A DNA stretch of 16,817 nt from Candidatus Desantisbacteria bacterium CG1_02_38_46 (lineage in GTDB: Bacteria; Desantisbacteria; UBA1551; UBA1559). The notes under the pieces are model-generated. The model saw only the letters and a list, made by a program, of their open reading frames with translations. It searched no databases and had not been told where the DNA came from. The stretch covers positions 454 through 17,270 of the forward strand of contig MNUO01000094.1 of assembly GCA_001871015.1 (NCBI GenBank), in the 5' to 3' direction. A program made the position numbers and the translations under genes. Of the stretch, positions 1 to 6,884 are shown in pieces (positions within the stretch are counted from its first letter, which is position 1; each line of letters starts with the position of its first letter).

Positions 1-14
1 GACAGGAAGGCAAA

Positions 15-647
15 ATGGCGAAAGAGTGGATATTAAATCAAGCAATGAATAGGTGGGGGTTAAACAAAAAGAATTCCGTAGGACCCGTTTCAGACCTTAT
101 TAGAAAATGCACTCCTAAAACACTTGAAGATTGGAAAAAATATTATTTTGAGAAGGTTCATCCAGAAGAATATCTGGAAGAACTCGGGAAGAAACTATAT
201 GTAAAAATTACAGAGGTTATTCAATATGAGGTCGCGGAGGTTACAGAAAAGGACTGCATAGATTATATCAAGGATGTGGTTATAAGCAGGACTTTTGATG
301 GTTATCAGACTGAAATTCAGACAATTTACGGTCAATTACAAAAATTCCTCGGCGTACCAATAAAACCGGCACCAGACGAATGGGACAGGTTATATAACGT
401 GGACTTCTTTATTGAGGTAAAAGATAAATATATCGGATTGCAGATAAAACCCGTTACTTTTGAACATACCTTTGAAGATTATAAGTGGAAAGAAATGCAA
501 GAAACAACTCATAAGAAATTCCAGCAAAAATTTGGCGGTAGAGTTTTTACCATTTTTTCAGTTAAAGAAGATGACAAGAAGAAAATAAAAGACCCTGAAG
601 TAATAGACGAAATCAAAAAGGAAATTAAAAGATTAGAGAAAATGTAA
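15..647 (+). CDS. MjaI-family type II restriction endonuclease
   Basis: A 210-aa protein recognised from overall similarity to the MjaI restriction endonuclease family, whose prototype cuts CTAG. The conserved N-terminal block EWILNQAMNRWGLN (residues 4-17) and the central stretch TFDGYQTEIQTIYGQLQKFL (93-112) are family-like. A PD-(D/E)xK-type nuclease core is visible as D130 in YNVDFFIEV, followed by Q143-x-K145 in GLQIKP. The C-terminus is a lysine/glutamate-rich helix. An AGGAAGG ribosome site lies just before the ATG. No methyltransferase of the cytosine or adenine type follows it, so the protective methylase would have to lie upstream, outside the window. It heads a run of closely spaced + strand genes. 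Family assignment is fairly secure; CTAG specificity is inferred from the family and not shown here. Confidence 0.8.
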   Translation: MAKEWILNQAMNRWGLNKKNSVGPVSDLIRKCTPKTLEDWKKYYFEKVHPEEYLEELGKKLYVKITEVIQYEVAEVTEKDCIDYIKDVVISRTFDGYQTEIQTIYGQLQKFLGVPIKPAPDEWDRLYNVDFFIEVKDKYIGLQIKPVTFEHTFEDYKWKEMQETTHKKFQQKFGGRVFTIFSVKEDDKKKIKDPEVIDEIKKEIKRLEKM

Positions 648-671
648 ATTCGATTTGTGGAGTATCTTGCT

Positions 672-887
672 ATGCGAAAAATGAAAAAAGATGAAATCAG
701 GGAATGGCGGGATAAATGCAGGCGCCAATTGAAACGGACATTGAAACAGCGCATGGACTATGGTTTTGTCTATACATACAAACCGGTCCTTGATGATGTA
801 TCTTCCCGCGTATTCGATACAATGGCAGAATATAGAAAGTGGTGTAAAAACAAATTGCCTCGCTATTTAGGGTATAGCCAAAAGTAG
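672..887 (+). CDS. small basic protein paired with a nucleotidyltransferase
   Basis: A 71-aa, strongly basic protein starting MRKMKKDEIREWRDK, with a helical N-terminal half rich in R/K/E and a second half containing YGFVYTYKPVLDD and YRKWCKNKLPRYLGY. A GTG 15 bases upstream keeps the same frame, but the ATG at 672 is preferred because GGAG at 659-662 is well spaced from it. I do not recognise a named domain. It sits 18 bases before a minimal nucleotidyltransferase, an arrangement like that of two-gene toxin-antitoxin or MNT-type modules; that role is inference. The last residues (SQK) and the stop codon are encoded by a dispersed repeat (877-900), so the native C-terminus was probably LGY plus a few residues. 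Confidence 0.65.
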   Translation: MRKMKKDEIREWRDKCRRQLKRTLKQRMDYGFVYTYKPVLDDVSSRVFDTMAEYRKWCKNKLPRYLGYSQK

Positions 888-900
888 GCTCTGTAAGAGC
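877..900. repeat. AGTAGGC-family repeat over a stop codon
   Basis: GCCAAAAGTAGGCTCT followed by GTAAGAGC. It contains the hairpin GCTCT-GTA-AGAGC (888-900) and the TAG stop of the 71-aa gene. Its complement appears at 10975-11001 and a close match at 14076-14101. Confidence 0.75.
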
Positions 901-905
901 AGAAA

Positions 906-1385
906 ATGAATAATCCGCGGGTATTCAGTTATCGTCAGGGTGAATTACTTGCCAAAGTTTTGAATAAGGCGGGAGTAGACTATTTATTTATCGGCAAATC
1001 AGGAGCCATCATCCTTGGATACCCTGATACAACTCAAGATGTAGACATATATCCCAAAAAAGATGTTGAAAATGGAAAAAGAATTATTAAGGCTTTAATT
1101 GAATTAGGTTTTAGTTTAGATAAGAAAACGAAAGAGGCAATTATACAAGGAAAGGATTTTGTTCAAATAAAATCAGGACCTTTTGACATAGACCTTGTTT
1201 TCGCTCCTGATGGTTTTGAGAATTACGATGAAATTCGGATGAGAAGTGTTAAAGTAGGACAATTTCCTGTAGCAAATATTGAGGATATTATAAAAAGTAA
1301 AGAAGCTGCGAAAAGAGAAAGAGATCTGCGCGATCTACCATTGTTAAGGGAATTTGCCAGGACTTTTAAAAAAGGAAAGAAATGA
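906..1385 (+). CDS. minimal nucleotidyltransferase (MNT/AbiEii-like fold)
   Basis: A 159-aa protein with the polymerase-beta-type nucleotidyltransferase signature. A glycine-containing segment (FIGKSGAIILGYP, residues 28-40) is followed by T43-Q-D45-V-D47 as the first two metal-binding aspartates, and FDIDLVF (93-99) supplies the third acidic residue. The C-terminal part is helical and basic (KSKEAAKRERDLRDLPLL). Proteins of this size and build occur as toxins or antitoxins in AbiE- or MNT-like systems, or as uncharacterised nucleotidyltransferases. The substrate cannot be told from sequence. It follows the 71-aa gene by 18 bases and overlaps the next gene by ATGA, so translational coupling is likely. 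The upstream ribosome site is weak. Confidence 0.75.
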   Translation: MNNPRVFSYRQGELLAKVLNKAGVDYLFIGKSGAIILGYPDTTQDVDIYPKKDVENGKRIIKALIELGFSLDKKTKEAIIQGKDFVQIKSGPFDIDLVFAPDGFENYDEIRMRSVKVGQFPVANIEDIIKSKEAAKRERDLRDLPLLREFARTFKKGKK

Positions 1386-2110
1386 AATTGCCGAATATTT
1401 TTGATAGAATAATAGGTTTCTATAAAGAGTTTGAAGGTGCAAATATAGCAGGAGTTTTAGCGCAAAAAAGCAGAACTTTTAATCGATTTCTTCAATGGTG
1501 GCTGAATAGAAAAAGGAATTATTTCCGTTCTTCTTCCAGCAAAGAGGTCCTTCATAACCGTCTCATAAAATTTTACGCCCCTTTTATGCTTTTCTATATG
1601 AATGCAAGACCGGAGAAATTTCTTGGTTCGGATATACTGGGCAGGAGAGATTTTTTTATTAAACATACTCAACCACCTGCGGTTGACATTGGAATGCAGG
1701 ATGGCTATTTTGTCAGAGAATTGAAGAAAAACAGCATAGATGCCGTGGGTACTGATTGTGTCCGACTTCTTGTAAAAATGGCAAAGAAATCTGACCCCGG
1801 AGGTGAATACTATCATTCTTTTGCAGAGGAACTTCCTTTTCCAGAGAATACATTTCAAACAGCAATCTGCTCGCACCTTTTAGAGCATGTGCTGCGCCCG
1901 GAAGATGTATTAAAGGAAGTCAGGCGCATATTGAAAGTTGGAGGAAAAATAATTGCTGTGGTTCCTTATTCTCTTGAAATTGAGCCGACCCATCTCAGGG
2001 AATATAATAATAAGGAATCTCTGCTGGCAGAAGTAGGCAAATTTTTTAAAATTGAAAGTTATCACGAGAAAATCGGTGAAGGCCACGGCTACATAGGAGT
2101 GAAAATATAA
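1382..2110 (+). CDS. class I SAM-dependent methyltransferase
   Basis: A 242-aa protein. Residues 1-95 form a basic, aromatic-rich N-terminal region that I do not recognise. Residues 99-205 are a Methyltransf_11-type Rossmann domain: motif I AVDIGMQDGYFVREL (100-114), the acidic strand AVGTDC (121-126), and the later block AICSHLLEHVLRPEDVLKEV (161-180) followed by RRILKVGGKIIAVVP. These are the SAM-binding and post-motif elements of small-molecule methyltransferases, so it is probably not the DNA methylase for the upstream restriction enzyme. The start overlaps the nucleotidyltransferase stop (ATGA), and the next gene begins two bases after its stop, so all three are likely co-transcribed. 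The substrate is unknown. Confidence 0.8.
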   Translation: MKLPNIFDRIIGFYKEFEGANIAGVLAQKSRTFNRFLQWWLNRKRNYFRSSSSKEVLHNRLIKFYAPFMLFYMNARPEKFLGSDILGRRDFFIKHTQPPAVDIGMQDGYFVRELKKNSIDAVGTDCVRLLVKMAKKSDPGGEYYHSFAEELPFPENTFQTAICSHLLEHVLRPEDVLKEVRRILKVGGKIIAVVPYSLEIEPTHLREYNNKESLLAEVGKFFKIESYHEKIGEGHGYIGVKI

Positions 2111-2112
2111 AA

Positions 2113-2880
2113 ATGGGGACAAGTTCATTTTCTTTTGAAAAGATACGCAATGGAGTAGTTCTTGCAGAACTTGGAGGATATGGAGATGGCCCATACTGTG
2201 CAAAACACGGAGCAGGTGCGGCACTGGTAATGCTGGGTACTTATATTGTGGATGCTGGTGATTCAGTTCCTTATCCTGCCCACTTTGTCTTCAAGCCCGG
2301 GAGGTCAAATTATGCCAGATATCTACAGGAGCATATAGGAATAGCACGAGCAAGCGGAACTCAGGTTGGCATCAGCGTTATAAGCGTCAATATCTCAGAC
2401 ACGCTGGAGTTTCTGAAAGTAGTCCAGGAGGCCGGGGCAGATTATGCATCTTTATGCGTTCATTCAACTATGAAAATGTTTTTACGTGTTGGTCTCGGTT
2501 CTGCATTGTGCCGTCGTGAAAACTGGGAAAATCTAAGGAAGTGGGCAAAAGAAATTCTTAAAGCAGCGCAAATCCCAGTAATTTTCAAGATTGGAATCCA
2601 TGACACGCCGGATACAATAGAGGCAGTGGACGTGATTGCTGATGCCGGCATTCCTATTGTGCACATAAATGTTGGAAATACAGGTCCTGGTTCTAAAGGT
2701 CTGGCGATGTTGGAACGTCTCAGAAGCAAGTGTCCTTTTCTCATTGGAGGTGGTGGTGTAAAGGACATAGAAGGAGCACGCAGGGTTTTAAAAGCTGGAG
2801 CTGATGCAGTGGCAATCGGAACTGCTGCCATGAAAGACCCAGATTTCTGTGGCCGCATTCAGAATTTACTGACGGTATAG
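2113..2880 (+). CDS. FMN-linked TIM-barrel oxidoreductase-like protein
   Basis: A 255-aa (beta/alpha)8-barrel protein related to dihydroorotate dehydrogenase and tRNA-dihydrouridine synthase. The C-terminal phosphate-binding region LIGGGGVKDIEGARRVLKAG (210-229), followed by ADAVAIGTAAM, is the classic FMN-phosphate motif. K159 in PVIFKIG corresponds to the usual FMN-contacting lysine strand, and HINVGNTGPGSKG (184-196) matches the loop that precedes it. The N-terminus (LAELGGYGDGPYCAKHGAGA, 18-37) resembles archaeal uncharacterised barrel proteins rather than true Dus enzymes, and no Dus RNA-binding tail is present. The reaction is unknown. Its stop codon lies inside the left arm of a perfect 12-bp inverted repeat. 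Confidence 0.75.
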   Translation: MGTSSFSFEKIRNGVVLAELGGYGDGPYCAKHGAGAALVMLGTYIVDAGDSVPYPAHFVFKPGRSNYARYLQEHIGIARASGTQVGISVISVNISDTLEFLKVVQEAGADYASLCVHSTMKMFLRVGLGSALCRRENWENLRKWAKEILKAAQIPVIFKIGIHDTPDTIEAVDVIADAGIPIVHINVGNTGPGSKGLAMLERLRSKCPFLIGGGGVKDIEGARRVLKAGADAVAIGTAAMKDPDFCGRIQNLLTV

Positions 2881-2904
2881 GAAAGTATAAAATACTTTCC
2901 TATA
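2876..2904. repeat. 12-bp perfect inverted repeat over a stop codon
   Basis: TATAGGAAAGTA (2876-2887), a 5-nt loop TAAAA, then TACTTTCCTATA (2893-2904). The TAG stop of the TIM-barrel gene lies in the left arm. There is no T-tract after it, so it is not a standard intrinsic terminator, although it could stabilise the 3' end of the transcript. Confidence 0.85.
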
Positions 2905-2907
2905 CAA

Positions 2908-2945
2908 GCCCCCCCGCTTTGCTTCGCAAAGCGAAGCAGGGGGGC
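2908..2945. repeat. GC-rich nested palindrome
   Basis: GCCCCCC at 2908-2914 can pair with GGGGGGC at 2939-2945. The interior holds two alternative smaller hairpins, GCTTTGC/GCAAAGC and GCTTCGC/GCGAAGC. The GC content stands out against the AT-rich surroundings. It is probably a dispersed palindromic element. Confidence 0.75.
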
Positions 2946-3000
2946 AAGAAAATCGCATAAATCATATTAATTAAGGTTATCACTGAAAGCGATTTTCTTG
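2945..3000. repeat. 12-bp inverted repeat with 32-nt spacer upstream of the kinase
   Basis: CAAGAAAATCGC (2945-2956) is exactly complementary to GCGATTTTCTTG (2989-3000). The right arm ends 16 bases before the kinase ATG. It could be a repeat remnant, a 5'-UTR hairpin or a pair of operator half-sites; the sequence alone does not decide. Confidence 0.8.
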
Positions 3001-3016
3001 GGATAAAAGATAATTT

Positions 3017-4592
3017 ATGAAAAAATTCAGTATCGGACTGGATTTTGGAACAAATTCTGTGAGGGTATTGTTGGTTGATGTCTCAAATGGAGATGAAATT
3101 GCAACATATGTCCACAATTATGAATCCGGTGACGCAGGTATTATAACTGATTCAAAAGATTCAAATGTTGCAAGGCAAAGTCCAGTTGACTGGATTAATG
3201 GAATGGAAACTTCTATCAAAAAGGTTATAGCCAAGGCAAAGAAAAAGAAAGGTTTTAACCCGGAGAATATCATTGGAATTGGAATTGACACAACTGGCAG
3301 CACACCTGTGCCGGTTGATAAAAATGGCACTCCGCTTTCTTTTTATAAAGAATTTAAAAATAACAAAAATGCACTCGCATGGCTCTGGAAGGACCATTCA
3401 AGTTATGCCGAAGCAGAAGAAATAACTGCACTTGCACGCGAGGAACATCCGGAATATCTATCAAAATGCGGTGGGGCATATTCCTCTGAATGGTTTTTCT
3501 CAAAAATTTTGCACTGTCTGCGCAATGACCCCAAGGTTTTTGACTCTGCTTATTCCTGGGTGGAATTTGCAGACTATATTCCAGGTGTATTAACTGGCAT
3601 TTCAGACCCATTAAAAATAAAACGCAGTGTTTGTGCAGCAGGGCATAAAGCAATGTATAATGATGGGCGCCCAGCGGGTACCCGCCTGAGGCGGGTGGGG
3701 GAAGGGAAGAACGGACTGCCAGCAGCAGAATTCCTTGATAAACTTGACCCAAAACTCGGTGATTTACGCAGAAGCAGGTTATACGATAAAGCCTATACTT
3801 CTGATGTTCCAGCCGGGAAACTCTCATCTGACTGGGCAAAAAAAATTGGTTTGTCAGCAGGCACTCCTGTGGCTGTAGGTGCTTTTGATGCCCATCTGGG
3901 TGCAGTTGGAGCAGGAATAAAACCTGGAGTTCTTGTCAAAATTATCGGCACTTCTGCCTGCGATATGCTCGTGGTTCCAAATAGTGAAAAACTGGCTGAT
4001 GTACCTGGTCTGTGCGGAATTGTTAATGGTTCAATCTTGCCGGGATATTTTGGACTTGAAGCAGGCCAGTGTGCAGTAGGAGATATATTCAACTGGTTTG
4101 TAAAAAATTGCGTACCGCCAGAGTATCACAAAGAAGCACAGGCAAGCAGAGGAAATTTACCGCGCACTCATTGAGGCAACGGGTTTTGGCGCAAAAGTGA
4201 TAATTAACCGTTTTGAGGAATATGGTGTTAAGGTTAAAGAAGTAATTAACTGTGGTGGTATTGCTGAAAAGAATTTTCTTCTGATACAAATTTATGCTGA
4301 TATTTTTGGTTGCCCTATGAAGATTTCCCGCAGTACTCAGGCCTGTGCATTAGGAGCAGCAATCTTTGGTGCAGTTGTTGGCGGTGCTTATAACAGAACC
4401 GAAGATGCACAAAAGGCAATATGCGGGCTTAAAAAAACCATATATGAACCCAAGTCTGAAAACCAGAAAGTGTATTGGAAATTGTTTAAGTTGTACAAAG
4501 AACTACACGATATCTTTGGTATGCGTGAACCTTCGTACAACTTAGCACATATTATGAAAGAACTACTTATAATTAAATCTGAGGCGCGATGA
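3017..4592 (+). pseudogene. araB: ribulokinase-like FGGY sugar kinase, disrupted
   Basis: Two adjacent reading frames together resemble L-ribulokinase, which phosphorylates ribulose in arabinose catabolism. The first frame (3017-4174) has the FGGY phosphate-1 motif DFGTNSVR (residues 9-16), the substrate-side segment GGAYSSEWFFSK, and GAFDAHLGAVGAG with the expected catalytic aspartate D291. It runs off frame at about 4140 and stops at 4174. The remainder continues in another frame from about 4143 (EEIYRALIEAT, then EEYGVKVKEVINCGGIAEKN, STQACALGAAIFGAVVGG) to 4592. Compared with known ribulokinases, about 55-60 residues are missing at the junction, including the conserved LDWxNGNR block, so this is a deletion plus frameshift. 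Residues GRPAGTRLRRVGEGK (around 216-230) are an extra stretch encoded by a GC-rich palindrome. A functional kinase is unlikely unless the junction is a sequencing or assembly error. Confidence 0.85.
3671..3700. repeat. GC-rich palindrome inserted in the kinase reading frame
   Basis: The self-complementary GCGGGTACCCGC (3674-3685) overlaps a hairpin ACCCGCC-TGA-GGCGGGT (3680-3696). It encodes residues absent from typical ribulokinases without breaking the frame here. A closely similar string, GCGGGGTACCCGCC, lies at 14133-14146 inside the Ca2+-ATPase insertion, which points to a shared mobile or dispersed element. Confidence 0.7.
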
Positions 4593-4607
4593 ATTGCACC
4601 GCTATAT

Positions 4608-4629
4608 GTAGTGGTCGCATTTATGCGAC
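4608..4629. repeat. GTAGTGG motif joined to a hairpin
   Basis: GTAGTGG (4608-4614) runs into the hairpin GTCGCAT-TT-ATGCGAC (4614-4629). The same 7-mer occurs at 4971-4977 and at 14052-14058, with its complement CCACTAC at 14161-14167. This copy looks like a truncated palindromic element between the kinase and the small membrane protein. Confidence 0.6.
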
Positions 4630-4645
4630 ATTTTGAGGAGGGAGA

Positions 4646-4960
4646 ATGATATTTATGTGGTTTTTCAAATTAATTCTTTTTTGCCTGAAAAGGTTTATTG
4701 TTTTTCTTGCAGATTTCCAGGTTTTACTTGTATTAATGGTTTTATTTTTAGTATTGTTATTTTTGGTTTACAAAGAGGTTAAAGAAGGAATAGAGAAAGC
4801 CGGCGGTATTTACCTGGCATCTAAAACGAGTTTTCTTTCAAGTTTCTGGGGTTTTCTTTCATTGATTGTTCCTGGTTTGGATAAAGTTACTATCCAGAAT
4901 ACCGAGCATCACATAGCATATTCATCAAGGATGCGGATAGGCAGAATTTCTTTAAATTAA
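4646..4960 (+). CDS. small membrane protein, unknown function
   Basis: A 104-aa protein with an excellent GAGGAGGGAGA ribosome site before its ATG. Residues 1-41 are almost entirely hydrophobic (WFFKLILFCLKRFIVFLADF, then LLVLMVLFLVLLFLVY) and should form one or two membrane segments. They are followed by a charged stretch KEVKEGIEKAGG and a second, weaker hydrophobic segment around FLSSFWGFLSLIVPGL. The C-terminal 25 residues are polar. I do not recognise a family. It lies between the broken kinase and a UroD-like gene, flanked on both sides by GTAGTGG repeat fragments. Supported by ribosome site, length and composition only. Confidence 0.5.
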   Translation: MIFMWFFKLILFCLKRFIVFLADFQVLLVLMVLFLVLLFLVYKEVKEGIEKAGGIYLASKTSFLSSFWGFLSLIVPGLDKVTIQNTEHHIAYSSRMRIGRISLN

Positions 4961-4970
4961 CAAATCAAAT

Positions 4971-5031
4971 GTAGTGGTTGGGTTTCCGCTACGGCGGATC
5001 TCAGCCAAACAAACGGCGGATGATACTCGAC
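4971..5031. repeat. GTAGTGG repeat remnant with hairpin
   Basis: GTAGTGG (4971-4977) is followed by the hairpin TCCGC-TACG-GCGGA (4985-4998), and GGTTGG near 4976-4981 is partly complementary to CCAAAC at about 5005-5010. It fills the gap before the UroD-like gene and probably belongs to the same GTAGTGG-bounded family as 4608 and 14052. Confidence 0.45.
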
Positions 5032-5047
5032 AAAAATGTGAGGGGAA

Positions 5048-6127
5048 TTGTTATATAAGGAAGATTGGCAAGAAGTACAGAAACGGCTTGATGCCTGGTG
5101 GAGCGGCGAAATAATTGACCGTGTTGTGATTCAGGTTACAGCCCAACGGAAAGGTGTTACGCGAACATCGAATTGGGATGTATGGACGCTGATGCAGAAT
5201 AGAGATAATCCAGAAATTGCAATTGCCGAATTTGAAAAATTCTGTCAGGAAATATATTTTGGCGGTGAAGCATTTCCAAACTTCTGGATTAATTTTGGTC
5301 CTGGATCTATGGCAGCTTATATAGGCGCTATTCCAAGATTTGAAAAGGACACTGTTTGGCTTGAGACTCCTACAGAGTGGTCTAAACTTCAGGAAGTGAA
5401 GTTTGACCATGAGAACATATGGTGGAAGATGACAAAGAAATGTACTGTTCTTTCTTCTGAAGCAGGAAAGGGAAAGTGGATTACAGGTAACACTGACTTA
5501 GGTGGTCCCACTGACATTGCTGCTTCATTAAGGGGCACGCAGAACTTATTGTTTGATTTGTTAGAAAATGGTGAAAAAGTAAAACAATTAACAGGCCAGA
5601 TTACGAAATTGTGGTATGAATACTATCAGGAACTTTATGGAATTACCAAAAAAAATGGAATGCCGGGTACTTCAGCATGGATGGGAATCTGGTCGCCAAA
5701 GAGATGGTATCCGGTCCAGTGCGATTTCTCAGCAATGATTTCTCCAGAGATGTTTGCAGAATTTGTTGCACCATATCTTCAGGAGCAGTGTCAATATCTG
5801 GACCACACCATTTATCACTGGGATGGACCGGGTGAAATTCCACATTTGGATTTGCTTCTGGACATTCCTGAATTGAATGGAATCCAGTGGACCCCCGGAT
5901 CTGGTCAACCGGGCGTAGAATCGCCAAAATGGTTTCCACTTTACAAGCGAATCCAGCAGAAAGGTAAATTGCTTGTTTTACTTGGAGTTCCTCCTGATAA
6001 AATTGAAGGATTGCTGAACGAAATTTCTCCAGAAGGTGTTTTAATCGGAACATCGGTATCATCTGAAGATGAGGCAAAAGAATTATTGAAAAAAGCAGAG
6101 AAAAGGAGTTTTTATGGCGATACATAA
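5048..6127 (+). CDS. uroporphyrinogen decarboxylase superfamily protein
   Basis: A 359-aa protein of the URO-D/corrinoid methyltransferase superfamily, but not a true HemE. The family is recognised from the N-terminal WQEVQKRLDAWWSGEIIDR (7-25), the mid-region GGPTDIAASLRGTQ (152-165), and the C-terminal block IYHWDGPGEIPHLDLLLDIP (255-274) followed by IQWTPGSGQP. In MtaA/MtbA-type methyltransferases this place carries a zinc-binding His-x-Cys-Gly. Here it reads H257-W-D259-G, so the cysteine ligand is absent and the substrate is unknown. The best start is TTG at 5048, with GAGGGG only a few bases before it; the short spacing makes the start uncertain. An in-frame stop at 5039 rules out a longer form. 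It overlaps lpxA by 14 bases. Confidence 0.75.
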   Translation: MLYKEDWQEVQKRLDAWWSGEIIDRVVIQVTAQRKGVTRTSNWDVWTLMQNRDNPEIAIAEFEKFCQEIYFGGEAFPNFWINFGPGSMAAYIGAIPRFEKDTVWLETPTEWSKLQEVKFDHENIWWKMTKKCTVLSSEAGKGKWITGNTDLGGPTDIAASLRGTQNLLFDLLENGEKVKQLTGQITKLWYEYYQELYGITKKNGMPGTSAWMGIWSPKRWYPVQCDFSAMISPEMFAEFVAPYLQEQCQYLDHTIYHWDGPGEIPHLDLLLDIPELNGIQWTPGSGQPGVESPKWFPLYKRIQQKGKLLVLLGVPPDKIEGLLNEISPEGVLIGTSVSSEDEAKELLKKAEKRSFYGDT

Positions 6128-6884
6128 AACGGCAATAATTTGTCCTGAAGCAATAATTGGCAGGGATTGTGAAATAGGTCCTTATGCTGTAATCGGAGAG
6201 AATGTAACACTTGGTGATAATATCAGCATAAGTGCACACTGTGTTATTGATGGGTGGACGACCATTGGAAGTGGCTGCAGAATTTTTCCTCATGCGGTTA
6301 TAGGTATGATTACGCAGGATTTGAAATATAAGGGCGGCAAAAGCTATGTTGAAATTGGCAAAAATACCACCATAAGAGAATTCGCTACCATCCATATGGC
6401 AACTGCACCCGGGGGAAAAACAATAGTCGGAGACAACTGCTTACTTCTTGCTTATTCTCATGTAGCACACGAGTGTATAGTTGGAAATGATGTTATTATG
6501 TCAAATGGTGCAACGCTTGCAGGGCACGTAATAATTCATGATAAAGTTATTATTGGTGGTTTGAGCGGAGTCCACCAGTTCTGTCGGATAGGTAAATTTG
6601 CATACATAGGTGGTTGTTCCAAAGTCGTTCAGGATGTTCCTCCTTATATGTTAGGAGAGGGCGACCCATTTAAAATTTATAGTCCAAATATCGTGGGCCT
6701 GGAGCGAAATAACTTCTCTGAAGAAGCAAAGGATACTATCAAAAAGGCCTATAAAATTCTTTATCGCTCCAATCTGAATGTTTCACAGGCTGTAGATAAA
6801 ATCAAGAAAGACCTGCCACAGACTGAAGAGGTCATCCAAATAATTAAATTCATTGAGGAAAGTGAAAGAGGGATTGTGAAATGA
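6114..6884 (+). CDS. lpxA: acyl-ACP--UDP-N-acetylglucosamine O-acyltransferase
   Basis: LpxA performs the first step of lipid A synthesis in the cytoplasm, moving a 3-hydroxyacyl chain from ACP to UDP-GlcNAc. The 256-aa length is typical. Left-handed beta-helix hexads fill residues 6-190 (for example AIICPEAIIGRDCEIGPYAV). The active-site segment SHVAHECIVGND (115-126) carries the expected catalytic histidine at H119. It is followed by NGATLAGHV and GLSGVHQFCRIG, and by the family-typical VPPYMLGEGDP near the end of the helix. The helical C-terminus (EEAKDTIKKAYKILYRSNLN) is also normal. AAAGGAG precedes the ATG. The gene starts inside the UroD-like gene and its stop overlaps the next ATG (ATGA), so the block is translationally coupled. 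Confidence 0.95.
   Translation: MAIHKTAIICPEAIIGRDCEIGPYAVIGENVTLGDNISISAHCVIDGWTTIGSGCRIFPHAVIGMITQDLKYKGGKSYVEIGKNTTIREFATIHMATAPGGKTIVGDNCLLLAYSHVAHECIVGNDVIMSNGATLAGHVIIHDKVIIGGLSGVHQFCRIGKFAYIGGCSKVVQDVPPYMLGEGDPFKIYSPNIVGLERNNFSEEAKDTIKKAYKILYRSNLNVSQAVDKIKKDLPQTEEVIQIIKFIEESERGIVK

Noticed and set aside
5643-6395. 250-codon open frame on the minus strand
   Set aside because: It lies wholly opposite the UroD-like and lpxA genes, which have clear family motifs; no ribosome site or recognisable product.
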